DNA of 64,000 nucleotides from Arcicella sp034931005 (GCF_034931005.1 NZ_JAYGIN010000001.1:372001-436000), one strand, 5' to 3'. Positions 1-9,223 are shown, numbered from the stretch's first letter. Notes: generated from the sequence alone by a model not told the origin. Numbers and translations: made by a program.

Positions 1-830
1 TAAGGAATAGCAAAAATAAATTCCTTCATTTGTGGCCCATTGTTTGGATAAAACATTTGCAAGTAATTGGCACGAGTTTCAAGAGCATATTTTCCTGAAG
101 CAGTTACATTATCACAAGCTTCAATACAATCTTTTAAACGAGCTGTACCTGTATAAATCTCTGCATTCAAATACATTTTTGCTAACAGTGCATAGGCTGT
201 GTACTTTGTAGCACGACCATAAGTAGCCACACTTACATCGGTACTCAAATTGGGCAATGCTGCTTTAATTTCGCCTTCGATAAAATCAAACACTTTGGCA
301 CGTGGTGTATTTGGTTTTGGAGTAAAATCTCCATAATCTGTATAAATTGGCACATTTCCGTACAAATCCATCATCATAAAATAGGCAATGGCACGAACCA
401 TTTTCAATTCAGCAAGATTGGTGGCTTTGGTGTTTACAGTTGCTGGAATTGTTTGCTCCAAAATAGATAAAGCCTGATTTGTTGTACCAATTACGGTTGA
501 TAACCACGACCACGTACCATTTGTCCAACCGTGGTCTTTTGACCATGAATGATAATGTAAATGGCGATAATTTTGGTTATCATACCAGTTTCCACCACGA
601 GCGGGCATAATAGATTCATCGGTAGTTTCCGACTGCATGAACCAATAATCTAAGGCATAATTTCCTCTCAAAGCTGCATACGGAGGACCTGACGCTTGAA
701 TAAATTGATTAGTATTTTGAGGGAAAATATCTGGTGTTAATTCTGTTGTTATTGGCACAACTACGTCATGGCATGACGACATGAAGTAAACTGATGCCAA
801 GAGACTTATATATGTTGTTATCTTTTTCAT
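1..830 (-). CDS. SusD/RagB-family nutrient-binding outer-membrane lipoprotein (partial, C-terminus beyond window)
   Basis: This is the surface glycan-binding partner of a SusC transporter. Translation from the ATG at 828-830 begins with a lysine-rich signal peptide and a lipobox ending in Cys20 (sequence MSSC), so it should be an outer-membrane lipoprotein. The body has SusD features: an early aromatic stretch, then alternating helices of the type TNQALSILEQ and LAELKMVRAIAYFMMMDLYG, the usual TPR-like scaffold. About 276 codons are in the window; a full SusD has roughly 450-600 residues, so the C-terminal part is missing only because of the window edge. It starts 11 bases after the end of the SusC gene, so the two form an operon read leftwards. 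The glycan cannot be told from this part. Confidence 0.93.
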   Translation of the reverse strand, partial: MKKITTYISLLASVYFMSSCHDVVVPITTELTPDIFPQNTNQFIQASGPPYAALRGNYALDYWFMQSETTDESIMPARGGNWYDNQNYRHLHYHSWSKDHGWTNGTWSWLSTVIGTTNQALSILEQTIPATVNTKATNLAELKMVRAIAYFMMMDLYGNVPIYTDYGDFTPKPNTPRAKVFDFIEGEIKAALPNLSTDVSVATYGRATKYTAYALLAKMYLNAEIYTGTARLKDCIEACDNVTASGKYALETRANYLQMFYPNNGPQMKEFIFAIP

Positions 831-841
831 ATTTACAAAAA

Positions 842-3800
842 TTAGAATGACAGGTTTACACCAAATAATACGGTGCGAGTTTTTGGATAAAAGTTATTAG
901 AATCTACCCCTGGAGCAATTCCTCCTTGATTTACCTCTGGGTCAATACCTGTGTAACTTGTGATAGTAAATGCGTTATTGACAGACATATACACTCTTAA
1001 GTTTTTGATATATTGCCCTGTTTTCTTGAAATTATACCCCAAAGTAGCATTGTCTAATCTGATATAACTTCCGTCTTCAATAAAACGTGATGAGTATTTA
1101 TAAGAGTTAATGTCAGCTTTGGTTTCACTCGCCGCTTCAACTAAGATGTTGGTATATTGTGCGGTACTTGGTCTGAATAAATCGGCACGGGTAGCATTGA
1201 AAATTTTATTTCCAAAAACGCCTCTAATGAAAACATTAAAGTCAAAATTGCCATAACGTAATGTGTTTGTCCAACCGATTAATACTTTCGGTTGTGGACT
1301 TCCCATATACTTATAGTCTGAACCGATAGCTGGCGTAGTTGTCAATTCACCTTTGGCATTGACGTATTGAGAAACTCCTTTGTCATTTTTTCCTGCATAT
1401 TCCAACGTAAAGAATTGTCCTAAAGGTCTTCCTGCTTTCAAGATTTGTAAAGTGCTACCTGTTTGTCCTCCGCCTTCTGGTTGTGTCAAACGGATGGAGT
1501 CACCTCCTGCAAAAAGTGGATTTGAAAGGCTTTCAATTTGGTTACTATTGCTGGCAAAGTTGATGCTTGTCGTCCATAAAAACTTACTATTATTTACTGG
1601 CGTTGCATTTAAACTAAATTCAATACCTTTATTTCTCATGCTTCCACCGTTAGAAATAATACTACCAACTGGTACCAAAATCGGGTTAACACGGTACGAA
1701 TAAATCATGCCCGTCGTTTGTTTGTCATAGACTTCAAGCGTACCGCTTACTTTCCCTTTCAAGATGCTAAAATCAATACCAATGTTTGAAGTAGCTGTTT
1801 TTTCCCATTGCAAATCTGGGTTAGCTGCTTGAGTTGGGCCATAAGCCGCTGTTTGAACTCCATTATAATAATAGGTCCCTAAACTTCCTGACATAAATTG
1901 AGCTGTATAAGCATTAAATCCAGAAGAGTTACCTGTTACACCATAACTTGCTCTTAATTTCAAATCACTAAAAACCGTTTGTTTTTCCATGAATTTCTCT
2001 TGATTAACTCTCCAAGCAAAACCCACAGACGGGAAATAACCCCATTGATTATTGGCTCCAAATACAGAACTACCATCTCGTCTGATTGAGCCTTGAATCA
2101 AATATTTATTATTGTAGTTGTAATTCAAACGAGCAAAATCTGAAATTAAGCGAGTTTCTTGATAGATTCCGTCAGCTCCAAAATTTACACGATACGAAGA
2201 AATTGCATACGGATTACTCAAAGCAAAGTTGTTGAATCCGATGTTATCCACAGGGAAATTGGTACTTGAAGACTGGAAACCATCACCAATAATTCTTCCT
2301 TGCCAAGAATAACCAACCACCATATTTACCGAATGCTCTCCAAATTCTTTGTTCCAACCCAAGAATGTTTCTAATAACTTATTGGTGTTTTGGTAAGAAT
2401 TTCTCAAAGCAGAACCGTTTGTACCAAAGTTCTGTAATGAATGTACTTGTGGAGGTTCTGGATTGTTGTAAAAGTTAGCACTATTGTATCTTGTATAATA
2501 ACTACCATAAGCTTCACCATGAAGTGTTGTGTAATTTTGATAAGAAAGGTTCAAGTCATAAGTCAAGCCAAATGGTAAATTAACGTGCGTTGTGAAAGCA
2601 CCTGTCAAAACATTCGTCTTAGTATTATCTTGTCCGTTTGCTATCATCGCAACAGGGTTAAAGTAGCCTGTATTGGTAAGGTTTTCAAAGAAAGTACCAT
2701 CTTCGTTTCTAACTGGAGAAACAGGTAAGTGATTAATCATTTGCTCTAATACGTTGTTTCTTAGAGGCGTGTTATTTGCATTACTGTTTGAGTTGGTTAC
2801 TTGTAATCCAAATCTCACTTTATCATTTAAGGCTGATTGTTCAAAAGCAACACGGGCGATAACACGATTCAAATCACTACCAAGAAGAATACCCTGTTTG
2901 TCGGTATAGTTCAAACTCGCACTGTATGTACTGCGTTCTGTACCTCCACTGAAAGACAAGTTATGATTTTGAGAAGTAGCAGTTCCTTTCTGAACGGCAG
3001 CTTGCCAATCGGTATTCATATTTTTATCATCTGATGGCGAGAATGATAAACCATTTGTAGTCAAAAAGCTTCTCAATTGAGTAGCATCCATCATATTCAA
3101 ACGGCTTGATACGTTTTCGATACCCACATAACCATGATAATTTACTTTCATTTCGCCTTTTTTGCCTCTTTTGGTGGTTACCATAATAACACCATTGGCA
3201 GCACGGTTTCCGTAAATAGCAGTTGCTGAGGCATCTTTCAATACGTCAATCGAAGCGATGTCGTCAGGAGCAATCGTTGAAATATCAGCTCCTGGAATTC
3301 CATCAATTACATAAAGTGGTCCTTGCGAACTGTTGATAGTTGAAGCCCCACGAAGCACTACTGCCGCCGTAGCATTTGGGTCACCATTGGCAGAAATGTT
3401 CAAACCTGGCACACGACCTTGTAGTAATTGCCCTACATCGGTAATTGCCCCTCTGTTTAAATCTTCAGGTTTGATAGTTGAAATGGCACTCGTCAAATTT
3501 TTACGAGATTGCGTACCATAACCCACTACCACAACTTCTCCTAATTGTTTAGTATCCGCCACTAATTGAACATCCATTTGTTGTTGACTTCCAACATTTT
3601 TGCGTTCAGTGATGTAACCAACAGATGAGAATACAAGGACAGCATTTGAACCCGAAACTGATAATGAGTATTTCCCGTTACCGTCGGTTGTAGTACCCAC
3701 TTTTGAGCCTTGGATACTAATTGAAACACCAGGAATTCCTTCCTGACCATCGGCGGTTGTTACCTTCCCAGAAATGGTCTTTGTTTGGGCAAAAACATTT

Positions 3801-3874
3801 GTAATGCTGATGAGCAAGACAAATATCCCCCAGATTAGATTCCGATGAGAATAGTCGTAATGTTTTGATTTCAT
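842..3874 (-). CDS. SusC/RagA-family TonB-linked outer-membrane transporter
   Basis: A 1010-residue TonB-dependent porin that imports oligosaccharides together with SusD. The first 29 residues are a signal peptide ending near VFAQ. Residues about 32-110 form a carboxypeptidase-D regulatory-like domain (ISGKVTTADGQEGIPGVSIS). Next come a VVVGYGTQ segment and the plug domain (LLQGRVPGLNIS, PLYVIDGIPG, DVLKDASATAIYGNRAANG are SusC signatures), then the barrel, ending in an aromatic-terminated strand (FGVNLSF). Length is normal for the family. It is the first gene of the SusC-SusD operon; the upstream region carries a LacI-type palindrome at 4157-4166. No extracytoplasmic-function sigma/anti-sigma pair is next to it, so the LacI regulator is the more likely controller. 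Substrate unknown. Confidence 0.97.
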   Translation of the reverse strand: MKSKHYDYSHRNLIWGIFVLLISITNVFAQTKTISGKVTTADGQEGIPGVSISIQGSKVGTTTDGNGKYSLSVSGSNAVLVFSSVGYITERKNVGSQQQMDVQLVADTKQLGEVVVVGYGTQSRKNLTSAISTIKPEDLNRGAITDVGQLLQGRVPGLNISANGDPNATAAVVLRGASTINSSQGPLYVIDGIPGADISTIAPDDIASIDVLKDASATAIYGNRAANGVIMVTTKRGKKGEMKVNYHGYVGIENVSSRLNMMDATQLRSFLTTNGLSFSPSDDKNMNTDWQAAVQKGTATSQNHNLSFSGGTERSTYSASLNYTDKQGILLGSDLNRVIARVAFEQSALNDKVRFGLQVTNSNSNANNTPLRNNVLEQMINHLPVSPVRNEDGTFFENLTNTGYFNPVAMIANGQDNTKTNVLTGAFTTHVNLPFGLTYDLNLSYQNYTTLHGEAYGSYYTRYNSANFYNNPEPPQVHSLQNFGTNGSALRNSYQNTNKLLETFLGWNKEFGEHSVNMVVGYSWQGRIIGDGFQSSSTNFPVDNIGFNNFALSNPYAISSYRVNFGADGIYQETRLISDFARLNYNYNNKYLIQGSIRRDGSSVFGANNQWGYFPSVGFAWRVNQEKFMEKQTVFSDLKLRASYGVTGNSSGFNAYTAQFMSGSLGTYYYNGVQTAAYGPTQAANPDLQWEKTATSNIGIDFSILKGKVSGTLEVYDKQTTGMIYSYRVNPILVPVGSIISNGGSMRNKGIEFSLNATPVNNSKFLWTTSINFASNSNQIESLSNPLFAGGDSIRLTQPEGGGQTGSTLQILKAGRPLGQFFTLEYAGKNDKGVSQYVNAKGELTTTPAIGSDYKYMGSPQPKVLIGWTNTLRYGNFDFNVFIRGVFGNKIFNATRADLFRPSTAQYTNILVEAASETKADINSYKYSSRFIEDGSYIRLDNATLGYNFKKTGQYIKNLRVYMSVNNAFTITSYTGIDPEVNQGGIAPGVDSNNFYPKTRTVLFGVNLSF

Positions 3875-4202
3875 TGTATTGGGTTTTGTGAAAGAGAGTG
3901 ATAATTTCTCTAACTGAGGAATGTCCGTATGTAGAAAAGTGGCGTTTTTTATGACATATTTTTATGCCTTTAATAATGTTTAACACAAACTTTATGAAAG
4001 CCTAAAATATATCTCATAACCAACACCCACAACCGTTCTACACCATCTTCAATTGTACTCAGTTTCATCAGAGAAACTAAATATCAAAGAAGTCGATTTT
4101 TTAGAATTACTGTATTTTAGAAATAATAAATGGCAATTTTTGAATATTTCCTTATGCAAACGTTTGAAATTGTTTGCACTGAAAATTTCCAAAAAATATT
4201 TA
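3875..4202. other. Intergenic region between lacI-type gene and susC
   Basis: 328 bases with no convincing gene. It is the leader and promoter region of susC-susD and lies after the end of the regulator gene. The only clear structure is the palindrome at 4157-4166. I did not find a good TAnnTTTG -7 box for susC on the minus strand. Confidence 0.6.
4157..4166. promoter_or_regulatory. Candidate LacI-family operator (CAAACGTTTG)
   Basis: A perfect 10-base palindrome with the CG centre typical of LacI/GalR operators. It lies 37 bases beyond the end of the LacI-type gene and about 285 bases upstream of susC. The same palindrome with matching flanks (TATGCAAACGTTTG in one orientation) occurs at 32175-32184 upstream of myo-inositol oxygenase. 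Binding by the adjacent regulator is inference. Confidence 0.5.
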
Positions 4203-5222
4203 CTAATTTGCCAGCGAAGAAGAATTACGTACTATTAATTCTGGAGGAAGAACGATATGATTGGCAGTAGTTGGGTGGTTGATTTGATTAAGAAAAAGCT
4301 TAGCTGCCTCTTCTCCAATTGGTTTACTTTTTCGAGCAATGGTACTGAGTGATGGATAAAAATAAGCTGAAATTGGGGTGTTATCAAAACCAATAACCGC
4401 TATTTCTTCTGGCACTTTTAAGCCTTTTTCTCTGATAACTTGAAAAGCCCCAAAACACACTTGGTCATTAACCCCAAATATTGCGTCTGGCGGATTGGGC
4501 AAATCCAACAATGCTTTGGTAGGTTCAATAGCACTGGCAATATTAAAATTCACGAATGAAACTAAGTTGTCTTCAATAGGATAGTGATGTTTAAAGAGAC
4601 AATCACGATAGCCATTAAATCTTTGTTCGGCCAAGTTGACACCCAATGGACCACGTAAATGAGCAATTCGTTTGTATCCGCCATGTATCAAATGTTCAGT
4701 AGCCATGTAGGCACCCAAATAATCATCAGTTGAAACACAATGCGTTTTTTTATCTCCATTTTGGCGGTCAATAAATATAAGAGGAACATTTCTATTCATC
4801 ACCGTTTGCAGGTGTTCGTAACGCACTTCACTGTATGTTTCTTGAGCAATAGAGATAAAAATACCGTCAACTCTATTTGACATTAATCGTTCAACGTATT
4901 CTTTTTCAAGCAAATAGCTTTCGTTGGTTACACAAATATTCAATAAATATCCCAAAGGTTGCAACACAGATTGAAGACCTTCAACCATGGCACTCTCATG
5001 AAATTGGGAAATATTTGGCAAGACAATACCAAGTGTTTTGGTATTTTTTTGAAGTAAACTCAACGACACAGAATTCCGTTGATAGCCCATTTTTTGAGCA
5101 TATTCTTGGATAGTATTACGGGTTTCAATATTGGTATGCTCATAATTATTCAAAGCTCTTGAAACCGTTGAAGGCGAGCATTTAAACTTACGGGCAATAT
5201 CTTTTATAGTAATGTTGGGCAT
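4203..5222 (-). CDS. LacI/GalR-family transcriptional regulator
   Basis: A 339-residue repressor-type regulator. Residues 4-25 are the LacI helix-turn-helix (IKDIARKFKCSPSTVSRALN), followed by a hinge helix and a periplasmic-binding-protein-like effector domain (TLGIVLPNISQFHESAMVEG; later NPPDAIFGVNDQVCFGAFQVI and EEIAVIGFDNTPISAYFYPS, the usual sugar-pocket landmarks). Length is standard. It lies between susC (same strand, downstream) and a divergent exported protein gene, so it is the likely local regulator of this locus. The effector is probably a sugar released by the pathway, but the sequence does not show which. A -7-like box is at 5282-5289. Confidence 0.95.
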   Translation of the reverse strand: MPNITIKDIARKFKCSPSTVSRALNNYEHTNIETRNTIQEYAQKMGYQRNSVSLSLLQKNTKTLGIVLPNISQFHESAMVEGLQSVLQPLGYLLNICVTNESYLLEKEYVERLMSNRVDGIFISIAQETYSEVRYEHLQTVMNRNVPLIFIDRQNGDKKTHCVSTDDYLGAYMATEHLIHGGYKRIAHLRGPLGVNLAEQRFNGYRDCLFKHHYPIEDNLVSFVNFNIASAIEPTKALLDLPNPPDAIFGVNDQVCFGAFQVIREKGLKVPEEIAVIGFDNTPISAYFYPSLSTIARKSKPIGEEAAKLFLNQINHPTTANHIVLPPELIVRNSSSLAN

Positions 5223-5281
5223 AATATTAAAAAAACTTTCGAGTAAAATTGAGGACTTGTTTTGTTCGTATTAAATAAACA

Positions 5282-5289
5282 CAAAAGTA
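5282..5289 (-). promoter_or_regulatory. Putative Bacteroidota -7 box (TACTTTTG) for the LacI-type gene
   Basis: On the minus strand this reads TACTTTTG, matching TAnnTTTG, about 60 bases upstream of the LacI-type start at 5222. No clear TTG lies 19-21 bases further upstream, so only the -7 part is supported. Confidence 0.4.
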
Positions 5290-5325
5290 CACATTTGATT
5301 ATTACTAAATTTAGAAAACCCAAAC

Positions 5326-7095
5326 ATGGAAAATATTTCAAGAAAAAAATTCATTGCCAATTTAATCAGTATCGGAGCAGTTGTGGGCTTATCCAGTAAA
5401 ACAAATCTGATTTTTGGAGCAACTACTGAAGATGATTTTTATGCCAAAATTGTCATCGCCAATAATGAAGAAATAAGCAAATTAATCAAGGCATTATCAA
5501 CAGATATAACCGAAATTAGAAGACGATTAGGGTATGATTTAGCCAATTTATCAGCAGCATTAACAGAACCCACATCTAAATATTATCAAAAAGAGGAAGT
5601 TGTACCTTACATGGATAAAATCATGCGTTTTTTATTGAAAGTACAAAATCCAGACGGTACGCTTGACATTGGAAATTTAGCTTCTCCACCCGATACTGCA
5701 TTTATTTTAGAACCACTTTGTTCGGCTTTAACGATTCTGAAAACGAACAAAATGGCATCTTTGAATGAAATCAAAGAAATGCTTAAAACTTTCATTTTAA
5801 AATCAGGCGAAGGTTTGCGTTTAGGAGGTATTCATACGCCAAATCACCGTTGGGTTGTATCTGCTTCATTGGCAAGAATTAATGCTTTATTTCCTGACAA
5901 AAAGTACGTAAATCGCATTGATGAGTGGCTTTCAGAAGGACTTTTTATTGACAAAGACGGTCATTATTTAGAACGAAGTATGATTTATGGTGAAGTGACC
6001 GACCGTGCTTTAATTGCGATGGGACGCTTGTTGGATAGACCAAAATTGTATGAACCTGTACGTAAAAATTTGACAATGACTTATTTTTACACAGAACCAA
6101 ATGGCGATTTAGTTTGCAATGATTCGAGACGACAAGACCAATTTGCCCCGATAAATATTCTTAATTTTTACCATAATTACCGCTTCTTTGCCATTGAAGA
6201 TAACAACGCTGAATTTGCCGCAATTACTAAATTCATCGAAAAAGTAAAAGGATTTGATGAAAAAGTGATGAATGATTTACTGTTTTATTTCTTGGAAGAA
6301 CCGTTATACAAAAAACCAATGCCACAGCCCAAAAGTCCAGCTTTGACATTTGAGAAGTTTTTTGAAACCTCCAATTTGGTAAGAATTAGAAATAATGATA
6401 AAACTGCCACTATTTTTGGAGGAACTGACCTTCCTTTAATTATTGGTTCAGGGCGTTCTACGAGTCCAAATTTCTTTTCATTCCGAAAAGGAGAAGCCAT
6501 TTTAAAATATCTACGTTATTCAACTGACTTTTTCAGTACGGGATATTTCAGAAGCAAGGGCATCAAAAAAGTGAATGGAAAGTATGTTTTGAGTCAGAAA
6601 ATTGAAGCACCTTATTATCAGCCAATGCCCGCCAAATTCAAAAGAGCAGACGGAGATTATAAGCATTCAATCAGCACTGACGGACGTTTCTGGAACAAAA
6701 TGGACTTTAATAATCGTCCGCAAAGCAATCTCAGAACGCTTGAAACGACAATTTCTATTGAACAAAAAAATGGTGTTAATGAATTGAATTTCAGCTCAAA
6801 AGGAACAGATGGTGTTCATGTTACGATTGAGTTTTGTTTTAAAGAAGGAGGAAATTTAGTTGGTTTTAGCAAAATAGAAGATTCTGCCGATAATTATACT
6901 TTAGCGAGCGGTTCGGGAGAATATCGTTTGGGAAATGATAGTATTAAAATTGACGGAGGAACTTTCAAACATTCAAAATTAAAAGGAATTGAAGGTGAAA
7001 TGTACACTTCACATTTTGGTACTTTAAGAACTGACGGAATGCACGTTTTCTTGACAGGAATAACGCCTTTTGAGCATAAGATTGTGATTGGATAA
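5326..7095 (+). CDS. Exported protein of unrecognised function in a SusCD locus, helical-toroid plus beta-sandwich type
   Basis: A 589-residue exported protein divergent from the LacI-type gene. The N-terminus (SRKKFI, then a hydrophobic stretch) resembles a twin-arginine signal in which the second arginine is lysine. Residues about 45-330 are mostly helical, with motifs resembling (alpha/alpha) toroid lyases and hydrolases: NHRW at 173-176, then LARINALFPDKKYV, a DGHYLERS segment and TDRALIAMGRLLDRP. After about residue 340 the sequence becomes beta-rich (GGTDLPLIIGSGRS, DGRFWNKMDF), as in the sandwich domain of heparinase-like enzymes. I know similar Bacteroidota proteins labelled only as Tat-signal proteins and cannot assign an activity. 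Context suggests it acts on the glycan imported by SusCD. Confidence 0.75.
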   Translation: MENISRKKFIANLISIGAVVGLSSKTNLIFGATTEDDFYAKIVIANNEEISKLIKALSTDITEIRRRLGYDLANLSAALTEPTSKYYQKEEVVPYMDKIMRFLLKVQNPDGTLDIGNLASPPDTAFILEPLCSALTILKTNKMASLNEIKEMLKTFILKSGEGLRLGGIHTPNHRWVVSASLARINALFPDKKYVNRIDEWLSEGLFIDKDGHYLERSMIYGEVTDRALIAMGRLLDRPKLYEPVRKNLTMTYFYTEPNGDLVCNDSRRQDQFAPINILNFYHNYRFFAIEDNNAEFAAITKFIEKVKGFDEKVMNDLLFYFLEEPLYKKPMPQPKSPALTFEKFFETSNLVRIRNNDKTATIFGGTDLPLIIGSGRSTSPNFFSFRKGEAILKYLRYSTDFFSTGYFRSKGIKKVNGKYVLSQKIEAPYYQPMPAKFKRADGDYKHSISTDGRFWNKMDFNNRPQSNLRTLETTISIEQKNGVNELNFSSKGTDGVHVTIEFCFKEGGNLVGFSKIEDSADNYTLASGSGEYRLGNDSIKIDGGTFKHSKLKGIEGEMYTSHFGTLRTDGMHVFLTGITPFEHKIVIG

Positions 7096-7164
7096 GTAGG
7101 ACAGGTTTCCAACCTGTCAAATCTAAAACGATTCATGATTTGACAGGTTGGAAACCTGTCCTAC
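7096..7164. repeat. REP-like mirror pair with GTAG heads (perfect 28-bp inverted repeat)
   Basis: The arms 7096-7123 and 7137-7164 are perfectly complementary over 28 bases around a 13-base loop. Each arm starts at its outer end with GTAG and itself holds a small hairpin (ACAGGTT, TCC, AACCTGT). This two-level organisation is that of paired REP elements. It begins the base after the stop codon of the plus-strand gene and ends at the base before the stop of the minus-strand NlpC gene, so it probably also acts as a two-way terminator. Confidence 0.85.
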
Positions 7165-7719
7165 TTAAAAAGGTCTGGTAGCTTTAGCAAAGCAACTCAT
7201 CCAATATTTACTGATAAGATTATCCTCTCTGATACCTTTGGAGGAGGAGGCGTGAATAAAATATACTTCTTTGGGATTCTTCAATTCCGTTATTATTCCA
7301 GCATGATTTATTGTTCCTGTTCCTCCTTTATTGGTTACAAAAAACACCAAATCACCTACTTTTATTTCGTCCATTTCCACCTCTTTTCCTATTTCAGATT
7401 GCTGCCAAGAAATACGTGGAATGATAAATCCGTACTGCCCATACACACAAAACAATAATCCAGAACAGTCCATTCCGTTGCCATCTGTTCCTCCTGAACG
7501 ATACGGAACGCCCGTATAAGAACGTGCCAAAGAAACGATTTCGTTAATGGTTTTGGAATTGTAACTTCGTTTTCCAGCAGGATTAGTTTTGGAAGGGTAT
7601 TTATTTGAAGTAGAATTTGAATTTTCTTTACGACGAAAAAGTTTACACGAGTCTAAAAAAATGACTATACAAAATAGTAACAATGCCCGACAGAGCATAA
7701 TGTGTATATAATTTTTCAT
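7165..7719 (-). CDS. NlpC/P60-family cell-wall peptidase, lipoprotein
   Basis: A C40-type cysteine peptidase that cleaves peptide stems of peptidoglycan. I use the ATG at 7717-7719 because it gives a normal lipoprotein signal (hydrophobic core, LDSC with Cys25); an in-frame ATG 36 bases upstream would put charged residues in front of it. The product is 184 residues. A low-complexity Ser/Asn/Lys linker (30-55) is followed by the NlpC/P60 domain: catalytic Cys85 in GMDCSG, His139 in INHAGIIT and a third polar His156 in FIHASSS. These fit the Cys-His-His triad. It is transcribed alone; a -7 box is at 7758-7765. Confidence 0.93.
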   Translation of the reverse strand: MKNYIHIMLCRALLLFCIVIFLDSCKLFRRKENSNSTSNKYPSKTNPAGKRSYNSKTINEIVSLARSYTGVPYRSGGTDGNGMDCSGLLFCVYGQYGFIIPRISWQQSEIGKEVEMDEIKVGDLVFFVTNKGGTGTINHAGIITELKNPKEVYFIHASSSKGIREDNLISKYWMSCFAKATRPF

Positions 7720-7757
7720 GGTTGTCTTTAAGTAAGGATATTCGCATTTAAGCAATC

Positions 7758-7765
7758 CAAATATA
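7758..7765 (-). promoter_or_regulatory. Putative -7 box (TATATTTG) for the NlpC/P60 gene
   Basis: The minus strand reads TATATTTG, an exact TAnnTTTG match, about 39 bases upstream of the start at 7719. The position also supports that start over the upstream ATG at 7755. A TTG lies about 24 bases further upstream, slightly too far. Confidence 0.5.
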
Positions 7766-7795
7766 AACGTTTTTTTTATTTTTGGATTGCAAATA

Positions 7796-8311
7796 CTACG
7801 AATTTTGTAAAATCCTCACCGTGACAAAAAGTTGTCCTGTATGTCGTTGAGTGTGTTCGGCAGCATGAAACAGTAAACCCAATAAATTAGTCGGAATTTG
7901 TTTTCTACCAATTCCACGAGGTTCTAAAAGTGTTTTTTCGTCAATATTTTTCAGTTGCGTCAAGGCTTTATTTACTTGATTATTGAAACGAGTCAGCAAA
8001 CCTTTAACGGTTAAATATTGTGTACTATCTGATTCTAAGGCTAATAATTCTAATTGGTCTTCATTCAAAATTTGATTATTGGCATACGTAAAAAGTCTAT
8101 CCAACACACCCGAAAGATGCTGTAAATGAAAAGCCACCGAAGCAACGCCCGACGGTTTCTCCCAAATTAATTCATTTGGAAAATCTATCATCATCAAATT
8201 AACTTCTTCACGAGCCTGCAAAATGGCATGAGCAACGGGTTGTAAAAGTGGAGCAAGTCCAGCGATGGGTCCACGCATCCACACTTCGAGTGTTTCTTTG
8301 GGTTTCGTCAT
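7796..8311 (-). CDS. DinB-family protein
   Basis: A 171-residue four-helix-bundle protein of the DinB/YfiT type. The metal-binding histidines are visible: FHLQHLSG (His62, His65) and HAAEHTQRHTGQ (His149, His153, His157). Many family members are thiol-dependent S-transferases (bacillithiol or similar) or have no known reaction; the substrate here is unknown. It starts one base after the end of the AraC-type gene on the same strand, so the two are co-transcribed and the regulator comes first. There is no signal peptide, so it should be cytoplasmic. Confidence 0.88.
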   Translation of the reverse strand: MTKPKETLEVWMRGPIAGLAPLLQPVAHAILQAREEVNLMMIDFPNELIWEKPSGVASVAFHLQHLSGVLDRLFTYANNQILNEDQLELLALESDSTQYLTVKGLLTRFNNQVNKALTQLKNIDEKTLLEPRGIGRKQIPTNLLGLLFHAAEHTQRHTGQLFVTVRILQNS

Positions 8312-8312
8312 T

Positions 8313-9209
8313 TTAATTATTTTCTGGAATGAGGGAAATATCTCTATTGTACCCTACCGTTTCACGATACATCAACGGTGAAACCTCCACATTTTTCTTA
8401 AAAAATCGACTAAAATAATATTCATCCGAAAAACCTAAATCGTAAGCAATTGCCTTTATGGGTTTAGAGGTCAAATATAATTCTCGTTTAGCTTCAATAA
8501 TGATTCTTTCGGAAATTAAATCTGTTAGGGTTTTGTTGTAATAACTTTTCACCAATTTTGATAAATTTTTAGGGGTAATATTCAGTAAATCAGCGTATTC
8601 ACTGGCGGTATGTTTGGCATTATAATGTTTTTCAATGGCAACTTTTAGCTCTTGTAAAATGGGTGGTTCTTTCGAGTATGACAGTAGTTTCTTAGCTTGT
8701 TCGTATTCTCTAACTTTGATTCTGATGGTATTGATAACAAAGATTTTGAGATACAAAACCAGTGATTCATGCTTGGCTAATTCGTTCTTTTCAACCTCCG
8801 TTTTCATCTGACTGATTAAGCTATATAACTGAATAATATCATCGTCAGTAATGTTGAAAAATGGTGGTTTGTAAATATTATTAAACAAGACCCCATTACT
8901 GGCAATTTCTTGCTGATGACGATGAATACAGAAAAAATCAGGGTGAAAACTAATAGCAAGCCCCGAAATTTCGCCTTCTGTCTGAATCATATATGGCTGA
9001 TAAGGCGTAAAACAACACATGATTTTTTCAGAGAATTTATACTCCGACAAATTAGCTTTGAGCGTTCCTTCGCCTTCGGTAATTAATAAAATGGTGTAAT
9101 AATTATGACGCTGAAGGTGGTCAAATGGACTATTATTATCAAAAGAGAATATTTTAAACGCTAAATCACCATTTTGGGGATTGATAAGGGTAAAGGCTGT
9201 TTTTTCCAT
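8313..9209 (-). CDS. AraC-family transcriptional regulator
   Basis: A 298-residue regulator. Residues 1-150 look like an AraC-type sensing cupin (TILLITEGEGTLKANLSEYKF; CCFTPYQPYMIQ). Residues about 190-290 are the double helix-turn-helix domain, with TASEYADLLNITPKNLSKLVK in the first motif region and KAIAYDLGFSDEYYFSRFFK plus VSPLMYRE in the second, which is the most conserved AraC signature. The DinB gene follows at one base distance. A terminator lies just upstream of its start, so it is not read through from the GlcG-like gene. The effector is not evident. Confidence 0.93.
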   Translation of the reverse strand: MEKTAFTLINPQNGDLAFKIFSFDNNSPFDHLQRHNYYTILLITEGEGTLKANLSEYKFSEKIMCCFTPYQPYMIQTEGEISGLAISFHPDFFCIHRHQQEIASNGVLFNNIYKPPFFNITDDDIIQLYSLISQMKTEVEKNELAKHESLVLYLKIFVINTIRIKVREYEQAKKLLSYSKEPPILQELKVAIEKHYNAKHTASEYADLLNITPKNLSKLVKSYYNKTLTDLISERIIIEAKRELYLTSKPIKAIAYDLGFSDEYYFSRFFKKNVEVSPLMYRETVGYNRDISLIPENN

Positions 9210-9223
9210 GCTGATTAGTAAAC

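Noticed and set aside
1380..1703. Antisense frame of 107 residues inside susC
   Set aside because: A shadow of the SusC coding sequence on the opposite strand, without domain features.
3717..3986. An 89-residue minus-strand frame overlapping the susC start and leader
   Set aside because: It overlaps the SusC signal peptide region in another frame and has no recognisable domain.
7752..7790. 10-base inverted repeat (GCAATCCAAA) between DinB and NlpC genes as a terminator
   Set aside because: The loop is 19 bases, there is no T-run on the minus strand, and it overlaps the NlpC -7 box; chance or a weak structure.
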